Origin: Bifidobacterium asteroides
GTDB taxonomy: Bacteria > Actinomycetota > Actinomycetes > Actinomycetales > Bifidobacteriaceae
Assembly: GCF_019469425.1 (NCBI RefSeq)
Contig: NZ_CP048272.1
Location: 1,364,001 to 1,428,000, forward strand
Length of the DNA stretch: 64,000 nt
Direction of reading: 5' to 3'
In this document: positions 18,196-26,901 of the stretch, in pieces
Numbering within the stretch: the first letter of the stretch is position 1
Layout of the letters: the number at the start of each line of letters is the position of its first letter
Notes under the pieces: generated by a model
Told to the model about the DNA's origin: nothing
Database searches by the model: none
The model's input: only the letters and a program-made list of their open reading frames with translations
Position numbers and translations under genes: made by a program

Positions 18196-19109
18196 AAGTT
18201 CTCTCCAGATTTGGAATTCGATATTTTCACAAATGCATCTTGTAGTTCGGCAGGATGTGATACTAACCCAGTCAAATCGACTCCGTAAGAAGCGAGCTCT
18301 TGCAATGTTGCTCCTTCATTAACTGTGTATATCAACGCAAAACCGTTTTGCCGTGAAACTGTCTCGACGCTTTTACACTTGGTTATAAAGGCAAAGTCTG
18401 TTTCCCTATATGGTAATGACAATACTGTCTGACTTCTCGTTATTTCTATTAACTCCTTAGGTGTGCCTTCAAAGACAGTCGAACCATTTTGAATGATATT
18501 CACCATATTGCAAAGGTTTTGCGCTTCCTCTAGATAATGTGTCGTATATACGATAGTGGTATTCTCTTCTTGTAGCGATCGCAATTGCTGCAAAAAATCT
18601 ATGCGCGCTTCGACATCAAGTGCAGCTGTGGGCTCATCTAAAAACAGAATTTTAGGATGATTAAGGACTGCCGCTGCTAAAGCAATTTTCTGCTGCTGAC
18701 CACCCGAGAGCAAACGTGCCCTTTGATCTTGAACGTCTTTCAACCCCATACGATTAATTAGCATGTCTACGCGCTTTAAATCACAATTATAGATTCTTGC
18801 CAGAGTTTCCAAGTGCTCTCTAGCAGTAGCTCTGTATATGAAAGCGCCTCTTTGCTCTTGAATACCGATTTCCGCGAGTAACTTGCGGTTACGTGGAAAA
18901 GGTGACATGCCTAAAACTGATATTTTTCCTTTATCTGGTTTTAATGCGCCATATAGGCATTCAATCAAAGTGGTTTTACCAGCTCCATTTTTGCCTAGAA
19001 TACCATAGAAATCACCTTTCTTAATAGAAAAAGACAAATCGGTCAAAACCGTCTTCGATTTATAACCTTTAGACAGAGATTTTACTCTGATTACTGTATC
19101 CTCTTCCAT
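18192..19109 (-). CDS. ABC transporter ATP-binding protein of the RiPP cluster
   Basis: 305 residues. Walker A GILGKNGAGKTTL, Q-loop IGIQEQRGAFIYRATAREHL, signature LLSGGQQQKIALAAAV, Walker B ILFLDEPTAALD, and switch His in IVYTTHYLEEAQ. The C-terminal 80 residues form the regulatory extension typical of drug/bacteriocin exporters of the CcmA class. It pairs with the ABC-2 permease encoded 4 bases overlapping downstream. Probable export or immunity function for the modified peptide; no separate immunity gene, such as a target methyltransferase, is visible in the cluster. Confidence 0.92.
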   Translation of the reverse strand: MEEDTVIRVKSLSKGYKSKTVLTDLSFSIKKGDFYGILGKNGAGKTTLIECLYGALKPDKGKISVLGMSPFPRNRKLLAEIGIQEQRGAFIYRATAREHLETLARIYNCDLKRVDMLINRMGLKDVQDQRARLLSGGQQQKIALAAAVLNHPKILFLDEPTAALDVEARIDFLQQLRSLQEENTTIVYTTHYLEEAQNLCNMVNIIQNGSTVFEGTPKELIEITRSQTVLSLPYRETDFAFITKCKSVETVSRQNGFALIYTVNEGATLQELASYGVDLTGLVSHPAELQDAFVKISNSKSGENL

Positions 19110-19112
19110 ATT

Positions 19113-20138
19113 CTATATTATAAACCATTTTGTGCCAAATACTATTAACATCATCAATAATGTGTAATAACAAATGTTGAGACAATAAATAAGGGGATAA
19201 AGCCAAATAATTTTTTGCATTCTTTTTGAACCCCTAGCCCGAAGTAGTATCCTCAGCCTCTTCTGAGTCAAAATTGAAGGTATATTTTTAGTATCTGTAT
19301 AGATTTCTATTATGCGCAAAGCATCAGATCCCTTACAGGGAATCGTATTCCACATCGATACATATATAGATGTAACTACACATATGGATATAAACCACTG
19401 CGGTGTGCTATTCAAAAAAAATCCCAAAATAATAAGAATGTCGTTCATACAGTAAAGACTCAATGGTCCTGCAGCATAAATCATGATTTGTTCTCCACGA
19501 TCCAGCATTTTGATTGCTGGTAGCAGTGAATAAGGCTTAGGAAAAATGCTGATATGCCCTTCTACGTGCCTAAAGGATCGGACGCGAACAAAGAAATTAT
19601 AAATAGTCAGATGCATACATTCATGTACAAGAAGTGTCAATAACAGCCATAAAAGGCAGAAGCCTGCTGTTATTGCAAGCTTAAGTCTAGTTAGCTTATT
19701 ATAATACAGATTTATGTTTCGAGCCCAAAACAAAATCAATAATAACGAAAAAAAGACCATGCCAATCATTGCTGAGGCCAATACAATATAAGAAAATGGG
19801 TGTGTATTGTATTCAATCTTTTTACCAAACGACTTATTAGTGACCTTCGATATATCACTTCTTGATGAACTCTGAACAGTTGTAACAAGTCCCTTCTTTG
19901 CCAGACTCTGTATTATGATTCTTGACTGGCTCACCGGTTTTCCAAGGTACTTGGATATATCTTCGATCGATAATCCTTGTTTATTAAGCAATTCTAAAAT
20001 TTTGTACTCAATCTCTGACACTCCGAGAAAAAAATTATCACATTGAATTTGATATATGAAACCGTCAGAAGAAAACAACTTATGTACGGTTTGATTCCTT
20101 TTGCAGAACCACTTTGTCCCCTCAGTCAAACTCATCAT
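19113..20138 (-). CDS. Winged-helix/PqqD-like domain fused to M50-like membrane metalloprotease
   Basis: 341 residues. Residues 30-95 look like a PqqD-like or winged-helix domain (VSEIEYKILELLNK...GLSIEDISKYLGKPVSQ). Then come about six membrane segments. The second or third carries HECMH (HExxH zinc motif, near residue 170), and a later GPLSLY and NTIPCKGSDALRI resemble the second half of the M50 site-2 protease active site. It overlaps the preceding gene by 4 bases. The most economical role is removal of the leader peptide during or before export, which is inference; it could also be an immunity protein. Confidence 0.7.
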   Translation of the reverse strand: MMSLTEGTKWFCKRNQTVHKLFSSDGFIYQIQCDNFFLGVSEIEYKILELLNKQGLSIEDISKYLGKPVSQSRIIIQSLAKKGLVTTVQSSSRSDISKVTNKSFGKKIEYNTHPFSYIVLASAMIGMVFFSLLLILFWARNINLYYNKLTRLKLAITAGFCLLWLLLTLLVHECMHLTIYNFFVRVRSFRHVEGHISIFPKPYSLLPAIKMLDRGEQIMIYAAGPLSLYCMNDILIILGFFLNSTPQWFISICVVTSIYVSMWNTIPCKGSDALRIIEIYTDTKNIPSILTQKRLRILLRARGSKRMQKIIWLYPLIYCLNICYYTLLMMLIVFGTKWFII

Positions 20139-21145
20139 TTTATTGCTTCATACAAAACAAAGGACAAATATGCTTCTTCACGTATATCGACAAGCATACG
20201 ATTATTTGTCATATGGAGATACGACCTTGCCAAAGTGGCAACAGCATTAACCCTTGATGATGGTAGCACGAGAGAACCATTCACCAAAAAACTCAAGCTT
20301 CCTCTATCTTGCAGCTGATAAATCTGCTCTTTAAGACCTTGACACTTAACAGCCAATTTTGATAGAAATCCTGGTAATTCATTTATTTCATTCTCAAGGC
20401 AAGCATCAACGTAAGGAACAATTTGATTTTTTACTTGTTCAACTGTTGGTTTTATACTCAGCCTCCCTGAACCAGATACGTACCCTGGCGTTAATTGAAA
20501 CGAATGAACCCAGTGATTGTGATAGCTAAGCAGAAAATTAAGTACTTCTTGAAAGGATTCAAATAAACAAGACACGGTTACGGCCATAATCTGTGCACTA
20601 AGCCCTAGCCTTATAGATCTGGTCCCTAAATTACCAGTTTCGATTAATGATCTCACAAGACATGAGGAGTCATGAAAATGTTGCTCGGACATAGTCATAC
20701 CTTCGATGCCACCATAACGTCCATATTCAGGTTCATAAGTATATTTGAATATAGAATTATCGGGACGAAATCGAGGTTTACCATTTTCATCAGTCCATTT
20801 GGCATACTCCTCAGGAGGATACTCATTGTTGAAGGCTTTTCGATAATATGCTGGATCGGCAAGTTCAGGAGTCGGGTGAAGAGAAGGATGTTGCTTCATA
20901 AAATTCGATATCTCACGAATTAGAAAATCGTGTATTTGATCGTCAAACTCCGGGTTTCTTGATTTCACCCTTAGTCTTACATGTGCACCTTCCAGCCAAT
21001 AATTAATAAAAAACCAAGAAGAAATCATTTTTTTCTTGACTAAATCATCAATTAAATGGAACACACATTCTTTGAGAATATATCGAGCATCCATTCCATA
21101 AAAAATATGATATGCTAGCCACTCATTATTTTGTCTTATATTCAT
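20135..21145 (-). CDS. Thiopeptide-type (SpaB_C) protein, probable glutamate-elimination lyase
   Basis: 336 residues. The sequence opens with a pattern typical of SpaB_C domains (WLAYHIFYG, then SSWFFINYWLEGAHVRLR), has YEPEYGRYGG in the middle and YLHMTNNRM near the C-terminus. The RYGG and LHMxxNR patterns correspond to the elimination half of LanB dehydratases such as NisB, where these residues help expel glutamate to form dehydroalanine. Thiopeptide [4+2] cyclases share the fold but, as I recall, not these motifs. It starts directly after the LanB-type gene, consistent with a split dehydratase pair. Confidence 0.8.
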   Translation of the reverse strand: MNIRQNNEWLAYHIFYGMDARYILKECVFHLIDDLVKKKMISSWFFINYWLEGAHVRLRVKSRNPEFDDQIHDFLIREISNFMKQHPSLHPTPELADPAYYRKAFNNEYPPEEYAKWTDENGKPRFRPDNSIFKYTYEPEYGRYGGIEGMTMSEQHFHDSSCLVRSLIETGNLGTRSIRLGLSAQIMAVTVSCLFESFQEVLNFLLSYHNHWVHSFQLTPGYVSGSGRLSIKPTVEQVKNQIVPYVDACLENEINELPGFLSKLAVKCQGLKEQIYQLQDRGSLSFLVNGSLVLPSSRVNAVATLARSYLHMTNNRMLVDIREEAYLSFVLYEAIK

Positions 21146-21146
21146 C

Positions 21147-23066
21147 TCAGACCTTTCTAAAAGTATGACTTATCCCAAAGATGAATTCTTCGATTCTAGA
21201 GTAATTTTGTTTACCAACATTCATTGAAAGAGACGGATATATTTCTTGCAATATCAAATATTCTGAGTCAGACTGCAGCGAACGCATCAAATAATCAACG
21301 GTATAAATACTATGCATCGTAACATAAATCGGCTTACCTGCCTCTCCTTGATGATTAACTACCTTAATAAAGAACGAGTCAGGTAATCCGTGTTTTGTCA
21401 GAAACTTAAATAAGGCAGAATAAGTACCCGTAAGATCGTCTTCTTCAAGAAAGTCATTAAAATAGATAAGCCAAGATTTTCTTGACAACGCGACATCTCC
21501 TATTGTTATACGTGGGATTTTTACTGCTTTTCCATGAACTGGTTTTAAATTCAAATATTGTATAAAATCCGTCTGAGCTGTATGAGGAGGTGCTATAAGA
21601 TCAAGAATTCTTGTTGTTTCAGGACAGGCGGATAAAATCAAATACCCAGTGTAGCATGGGTACAATTCTTCATCCGAAGGTGTGACGAGAGAAATATGAT
21701 TTTGCTCATGACTCCAACAAACTGATAGGGAACGCAAGTCTAATTGTCTGCCAACAGTGGATTCGTGCCCTTTTTCCCCCGGAAGGTAGATTCTATCAGG
21801 AAATATAGGGGAGTGAATGTTCAAGTTTGATACATTCGAACCTGAGGATAGCTCCACTAATGTAACATCATTTTTTTTAGCTAATTCGTACAATTGTTGT
21901 TTTTCTTCCATTAGATCGTGCTCAAAAAGGTGATCAAATCGGGACAGATCAAAACCAGGTGCGCCATAAATTCTATTAATTAGTAATCCTCGATCTTCAC
22001 AATTGACCTTCTGCGCAAAAAATGATAAGTGAGAAAAACGATAGGTGGGTGGCTTATGACTTTCGTTAAATCTTTGCAGCAACAAAGCTATGTCTAGAAC
22101 ATCTCTATTTGAGCTGTTCAGAGATGCCTCTTTTACTTGATCGCAAAAACGTCTGGAATCTTTGACTCGCTGCCAAGCAGATCCAGGTTGTAACCACTGA
22201 GACTGAGCAAGTTGATTATCAGATATTGATCTAATATTAACTCGCAAAAATGGGTCATAATATTCAGTTTGAAAATCATGTATGAAGCTTGCTGCATTGA
22301 CTAAGTTATCATTAGACATTTCTTTTAATACACCACCCATCACATCTCTTACGGGCTGAGTCGTATCCATAATGCGAACGAACTTTTCCAACAATTGACA
22401 TTGATGTGAGCTTAATTTGGGAAGTGTTTTTTGAATCGAATGACCTTCACTGAATACTGCAACATCTTCATGCACAACAGAACGGGGCAGTTTGGCACCA
22501 TGACACGCAGAAGTATATAGTTGCTCTACTTTTGAGGCAATTTCTTTCATACTCTTAAGCCTTTGTTGACCATGAACTTTGCTAAATTGATTCGCAATCT
22601 GCATATACTCGTTGAGCTGTTGGCCAAGCATTCGTGCGTTCTTCTGTGAGCTACACATTAAATATCTGATGGCCGGTAATCTGCCATATCCGTCAAAATT
22701 GCTGTAAACCATACCATCTAGCTCTAGCAAACCTAGGTGTAGGCAACGCAATAGGACATCCCTAGCAGTCTTGGAGTCCATCTGTGAGGATAATTTGTTC
22801 AAGAGCTCATGGACAGTCATCGATTGATCGTTTAGAATTAAATAAATTTGTCTCCTCATGGCAGAAAGCGGAAATTGCAATAAGGATTCTTCATTCAAAA
22901 CTGAGTCGACTCGTTTTAACGAGTCAAAAAATCTCCAGCGAGATCTCCAAATCTGTAAATAACTACCCTCTGTAATATTAACACCATCAGCTAATCTAAC
23001 AGGGAATGCATCGATAAAGTCCAGATTCTCCTTAATTGAGTCTAGAACACGAGCACATACGTACAT
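21147..23066 (-). CDS. LanB-type glutamylating dehydratase, C-terminal part after frameshift
   Basis: 639 residues as an independent frame. Extending it upstream in the same frame gives TYRSISEPN before MYVCARVLDSIKENL, which continues the N-terminal fragment encoded at 23042-23749 if one base is gained in an A7 run (plus-strand T7 at 23093-23099). The joined protein is about 867-886 residues, the normal size of thiopeptide LanB N-domain proteins, which use glutamyl-tRNA to activate Ser/Thr side chains. Motifs such as RRQIYLILND and the region around SVCWSHEQNHISLVTPSDEELYP fit the Lant_dehydr_N family. An internal start at ATG 23066 is possible but has no clear ribosome-binding site. Confidence 0.75.
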   Translation of the reverse strand: MYVCARVLDSIKENLDFIDAFPVRLADGVNITEGSYLQIWRSRWRFFDSLKRVDSVLNEESLLQFPLSAMRRQIYLILNDQSMTVHELLNKLSSQMDSKTARDVLLRCLHLGLLELDGMVYSNFDGYGRLPAIRYLMCSSQKNARMLGQQLNEYMQIANQFSKVHGQQRLKSMKEIASKVEQLYTSACHGAKLPRSVVHEDVAVFSEGHSIQKTLPKLSSHQCQLLEKFVRIMDTTQPVRDVMGGVLKEMSNDNLVNAASFIHDFQTEYYDPFLRVNIRSISDNQLAQSQWLQPGSAWQRVKDSRRFCDQVKEASLNSSNRDVLDIALLLQRFNESHKPPTYRFSHLSFFAQKVNCEDRGLLINRIYGAPGFDLSRFDHLFEHDLMEEKQQLYELAKKNDVTLVELSSGSNVSNLNIHSPIFPDRIYLPGEKGHESTVGRQLDLRSLSVCWSHEQNHISLVTPSDEELYPCYTGYLILSACPETTRILDLIAPPHTAQTDFIQYLNLKPVHGKAVKIPRITIGDVALSRKSWLIYFNDFLEEDDLTGTYSALFKFLTKHGLPDSFFIKVVNHQGEAGKPIYVTMHSIYTVDYLMRSLQSDSEYLILQEIYPSLSMNVGKQNYSRIEEFIFGISHTFRKV

Positions 23067-23749
23067 ATTTGGTTCGGAAATAGAACGATAGGTTTTTTTG
23101 AATCATTGCTCTTACCTTCATAAAACTCAACGAAACCGACGGGTGTAAGCCAAGAAAATGGGCTTGTTTTAGTAGCCGCCCTAACCAGATACTTGATTAA
23201 GTCACTGGATGCTCTTCTGTCCCTAGCTTTAAATTCAATACCGTTCACCATCTTTTGCTTTAGTCTTTCTACACCGTAATAAAGCGTAGGCGACGACATA
23301 ATCACTGCATCGTATATGCTGGGGTATTTATCAAGTAATTTTATGGCCACTCTTTCTTCACGATGAGCTTCAGTATCAAACGCTGAGACAGCATTTTTTT
23401 CTTGATCTTTTGAAGCATTTATAGCTTCTAACAAGCTAACAACTTTTATTTGAGTAGATTTATTCAGAATACCAAGATTCTCAGTGAGTAGCTCTGTATG
23501 CTGGTGTCCGATGCCTTTATTGACTTGTCTTTTTAATTTTATTAATTGCTTTCGATGGTCACCTTTTGCAACTGAGATTTCTGCCTGTAAAGAGCATACG
23601 AGTTCTTCAGAAGCCTGTGAGACACGCTCATCCAGCTTAAGTTGCCTGTTCGATAGTAACGTTAGCTGGTCGCTTGACAGTTCATCAACAATGCTTATAG
23701 GTAAACCTCCGATGCGGATTTGGCCATTTTTTTCATAAATGAAGGACAT
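23042..23749 (-). CDS. LanB-type glutamylating dehydratase, N-terminal part, frameshifted
   Basis: 235 residues from ATG 23749, one base after the SagB-like stop; an in-frame start at 23806 would overlap that gene by 56 bases. The start gives an N-terminus containing RIGGLPISIVDELSSDQL, the usual opening of this family, and AATKTSPFSWLTPVGFVEFY matches the conserved R/KTSPF segment. The frame closes 16 codons after the A7 run (TCA AAA AAA CCT). A one-base shift there gives TCA AAA AAA ACC TAT and enters the downstream 639-residue frame. The heptamer A AAA AAA in this phase is a classic -1 slippery sequence. Confidence 0.75.
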   Translation of the reverse strand: MSFIYEKNGQIRIGGLPISIVDELSSDQLTLLSNRQLKLDERVSQASEELVCSLQAEISVAKGDHRKQLIKLKRQVNKGIGHQHTELLTENLGILNKSTQIKVVSLLEAINASKDQEKNAVSAFDTEAHREERVAIKLLDKYPSIYDAVIMSSPTLYYGVERLKQKMVNGIEFKARDRRASSDLIKYLVRAATKTSPFSWLTPVGFVEFYEGKSNDSKKPIVLFPNQICTYVLVF

Positions 23750-23750
23750 A

Positions 23751-25310
23751 TCATTCACCCATTCCTGTAAAATTAATGGCAGTAAATCTTCCCGTTTCCG
23801 CATCATGGCCCAACAGTATAATTATTATCGGTTCTTTGCCATCGTCAAGAGCTAAAATCGTTTTCAACTTTACTGCATTAAATCCTAGCAACGTTCCTGC
23901 TGAAATTCCTAAGTCTGTCGCCTTTGTATGGATAATTTGACTAAGCGCTGCGCATTGAATTGCTATCTCTCTAAAACCTTGAACTCCGTGATGCTTAGAA
24001 TAATTTATGAGTGAGCTTGAGATTGTAATCATAGAATCAATCCGCTCCAAGTCATAATTCTGCCCCAGAAGTATATTAGACAGCTCATGATGGGAAATAG
24101 TACTGATTTCTGTGCAGTTAAATCGAGAATCTAATCGATACACACCTTTATCTAGACCATTAATATTCACTGATAAAATATGCATTTCCACAGGATTGGA
24201 GAAACCCATTTTTAATAATTTTTCCTGTCCGCGTACTGCTGAGGTCAATATTCCAATTAAGTCGTCATATTTCATACTTTCACCAGTAAAACGGCCGAAA
24301 GAAGTCTCGCGTTTTTTTAAAATCGCGGTTAGCTTGTTAGCCGAAAAATCAGAAATCCATGAAATCCCTGAAAACTCCAACGACTGTGTTAGTTTTTGTG
24401 TCTGCTTTTCTTCACAGACAGCTGCACGCTGCATCGCTTTTATTGTGTTAAATAGAACAGTCTTTTGGCCCCTTTGCCATGACTCAATTCGACACCAATT
24501 GGTCGGACAAAGCTTAGATTTTGAATCACTCTCCAAACCTATTCCAATTAGAGCATAGATGCCTTCTTCTAAAGGGTTAAGATGCAAAAGCTGAGCAATA
24601 GACCACTCGCTAACATTAAAAGCAATATGAAAAGGGCATCTTACAGCGTCCATGGAGTCGACAAAACTCGCGAGAAAAGTTCCGACATCCATGGTTGAAA
24701 CGAGATAGCTAAAATCCACATACTTATACGAGGAAATCCAATAATTGATGGCAACGACCAATACATCATCGAATATTGGAAGTTTGTCTTCAATTTCTTG
24801 CATAATTACGAAGGAATAATCTCCCATGCCTAAACAACCCCAAGTATCCTGTCGAGGAAGGTATATATACAAACCGGCTGGAAGTTGCTTACTCCCGCGT
24901 GTGGCGCGATAGATTGTCAGGGGATATCTTCCCCCACCGGAGGCCATTCCACGTTCGTCAAGATATTGTGAAGCATATCTTAGATTATCCTTTGAACGGT
25001 ATGGCACAATATCCAAATGGAACCCTTGAATTCCGATCGTGTTGTGTAAACTGTAATCTATACAGATTTCAGGATCTACACATCCAGATATATTGGTTAA
25101 ATGATCTGTAGGCTGCAGGGGATATTGTTTGCACCCGATATAGTTCTTTTGATTTAATGGCGCGAGTAAACCCGATGGCATACTATACCCATTCTTGGGC
25201 ATAGTTATCTCTGCGCGATGATATATTAATTTACTGTATTCCTCAGCTACCCTTTCATTTGGTAGTTCATCCCATTCGTGTGCCGTCAGTTGTTTAAACA
25301 CCTTAATCAC
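23751..25310 (-). CDS. SagB/ThcOx-type FMN azoline dehydrogenase
   Basis: 519 residues with the two-lobed nitroreductase layout of thiazole/oxazole dehydrogenases. ASGGGRYPLTIYRATRG (near residue 120) is the conserved SagB core that contacts FMN, followed by GLYIYLPRQDTWGCL. A second related lobe covers about residues 320-519, ending IIIILLGHDAETGRF. It would oxidise azolines made by the YcaO enzyme to aromatic thiazoles or oxazoles. The catalytic Lys-Tyr pair of ThcOx proteins could not be assigned with certainty by eye. Its start overlaps the stop of the Ocin-ThiF-like gene by 4 bases. Confidence 0.85.
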   Translation of the reverse strand: MIKVFKQLTAHEWDELPNERVAEEYSKLIYHRAEITMPKNGYSMPSGLLAPLNQKNYIGCKQYPLQPTDHLTNISGCVDPEICIDYSLHNTIGIQGFHLDIVPYRSKDNLRYASQYLDERGMASGGGRYPLTIYRATRGSKQLPAGLYIYLPRQDTWGCLGMGDYSFVIMQEIEDKLPIFDDVLVVAINYWISSYKYVDFSYLVSTMDVGTFLASFVDSMDAVRCPFHIAFNVSEWSIAQLLHLNPLEEGIYALIGIGLESDSKSKLCPTNWCRIESWQRGQKTVLFNTIKAMQRAAVCEEKQTQKLTQSLEFSGISWISDFSANKLTAILKKRETSFGRFTGESMKYDDLIGILTSAVRGQEKLLKMGFSNPVEMHILSVNINGLDKGVYRLDSRFNCTEISTISHHELSNILLGQNYDLERIDSMITISSSLINYSKHHGVQGFREIAIQCAALSQIIHTKATDLGISAGTLLGFNAVKLKTILALDDGKEPIIIILLGHDAETGRFTAINFTGMGE

Positions 25311-26743
25311 ATTCTCTCTTCTGTCAACGGTGCTATAGCACAGGCTTTAATCCCAACCTTATTTAAGGAATATAAATTCAAATCAGCAGACATGAATACA
25401 TTGCTAAGAGTATTATTAACTTTATTTTTTTGTATTTGAGTAGAAGCCTTACAATCACGTGGGATTACACCAGAATTGTATGCAATATAACGCTCTAGGC
25501 AATCTTCTAACGATTCGATTTTAGTTTGCCCTACACCGACAATTGTGTTGTTTATATTTAACAGTGAGCACCAAACTTGAGGCACCACTTCCTGCATATA
25601 GACTCTTTGAATTGATTTTTTATGCATTTTACAGTATTGTTCAAATACTGCTTTAAAGGGCTCCTCAAGTTCTATATTCATCGGAGCAAATTTAAAATCA
25701 CTCATCTTAATAAGAGAACGAAAATACCTATAAAGAGCATCGCGAAAGGCATCTTTCTCAGTGTAACCCAGTCCGATTGTTAACTGTCTTTGGTTACTAG
25801 GAAACACGCCCCCAGAACGATAATGACCATCTACATCCCGACGACACATCGTATGTTGGTACGTTTCTTCATAAGGCTTCTCATGCAGTTTTAAGCTTAA
25901 AGCATTAAACGCAGCATTGGCTCTCGCCTCGGCTAGAGATTCTACACTCCACCCATATGCATAAGTGATTTGACCGTTTAACCGATATTTAACTTTGCTG
26001 ATTTGTAAATAAGTCTGGTTTATATCGTCGTCGGAGAAAGATTGCAGCAGCCCGGAGAACGGATCCACAATACCAGTCACTCTTACGCTAAGTTCTTTCG
26101 CACGGTAGTGCAGTTGATCACTATCTTGCGTGCTGCGTATTAATAATTTTCCTTTTTCAGCATCATTCCCAGCGTGCGGGTCACAAATCCAAGCAATTTT
26201 GTGTCCAATAGCTTCACCAGTACTTGCATCTACCACAATAATACCGTCATTGGTTTCCGAAAGAGTGGGATCAACAAAGAGTTTGAATAAATCAAATGAG
26301 GCCACTATTCCAGCTATGTGCCATATTCCAGGCGGGATAGATTCGTCTTTATCTTCACGACTGGAGTCATTTATATATCTTGAAATCTCAGTGTTTTCTG
26401 TATTGTTGGCAACGCTGAGTATCGCATCTTTAAGGTGACATGAAGTTGAAGACCGCATTATAGGACCGATAATTATCTTGTCAATCAAAGTGAGTATTGG
26501 TATAACTAGAATCGTTTCGGGCAGTGCGTCTATAAACTCAGAAACCAAGCAAAGATTCTCTATCTTATATTGAAAAATATAAATACTAGTGTCTGAATCA
26601 CCCTGACCTATGCAAGTCCTATCTGCGGGATTGCTTATACGCTTTACATACCCCAAAGATCCTATCCCATTTTGCACTAGCGACTTAGACACAAATTGTG
26701 CAAAAGGTGATTCACTATCTACTACAATACGCTGTCGTGTCAA
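25307..26743 (-). CDS. Ocin-ThiF-like leader-binding protein with degenerate YcaO-like domain, main part
   Basis: 478 residues from a TTG codon that is probably internal: the frame stays open upstream to about 26910 and joins the 80-residue N-terminal fragment after one added base in an A7 run. The joined protein is about 612 residues. The middle has IIIGPIMRSSTSCHLKDAI, the shape of the ThiF-like segment of F proteins. The rest (ELSVRVTGIVDPFSGLL, then YGWSVESLAEARANAAFNAL) resembles YcaO N-domains without the ATP-binding glutamates. It probably delivers the precursor to the YcaO enzyme. First gene of the operon together with the 80-residue fragment. Confidence 0.72.
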   Translation of the reverse strand: MTRQRIVVDSESPFAQFVSKSLVQNGIGSLGYVKRISNPADRTCIGQGDSDTSIYIFQYKIENLCLVSEFIDALPETILVIPILTLIDKIIIGPIMRSSTSCHLKDAILSVANNTENTEISRYINDSSREDKDESIPPGIWHIAGIVASFDLFKLFVDPTLSETNDGIIVVDASTGEAIGHKIAWICDPHAGNDAEKGKLLIRSTQDSDQLHYRAKELSVRVTGIVDPFSGLLQSFSDDDINQTYLQISKVKYRLNGQITYAYGWSVESLAEARANAAFNALSLKLHEKPYEETYQHTMCRRDVDGHYRSGGVFPSNQRQLTIGLGYTEKDAFRDALYRYFRSLIKMSDFKFAPMNIELEEPFKAVFEQYCKMHKKSIQRVYMQEVVPQVWCSLLNINNTIVGVGQTKIESLEDCLERYIAYNSGVIPRDCKASTQIQKNKVNNTLSNVFMSADLNLYSLNKVGIKACAIAPLTEERM

Positions 26744-26901
26744 GTTGTTAAAAACTCTATATGGCGTATCGCAAAAATGTGCTGCAAGCCGAATTTGATT
26801 TGCATAATTCTGACGAATACGCGATGGGATACTCTTTGTATTAAAATCCTTTATAAGAACGATGCAATCACGTTCTATAAGTGATGTCAGTAGTCGTAGA
26901 A

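Noticed and set aside
20135-21145. Calling the SpaB_C protein a [4+2] cyclase (TclM-like)
   Set aside because: The RYGG and LHMxxNR patterns of LanB elimination domains are present, so elimination is the better fit.
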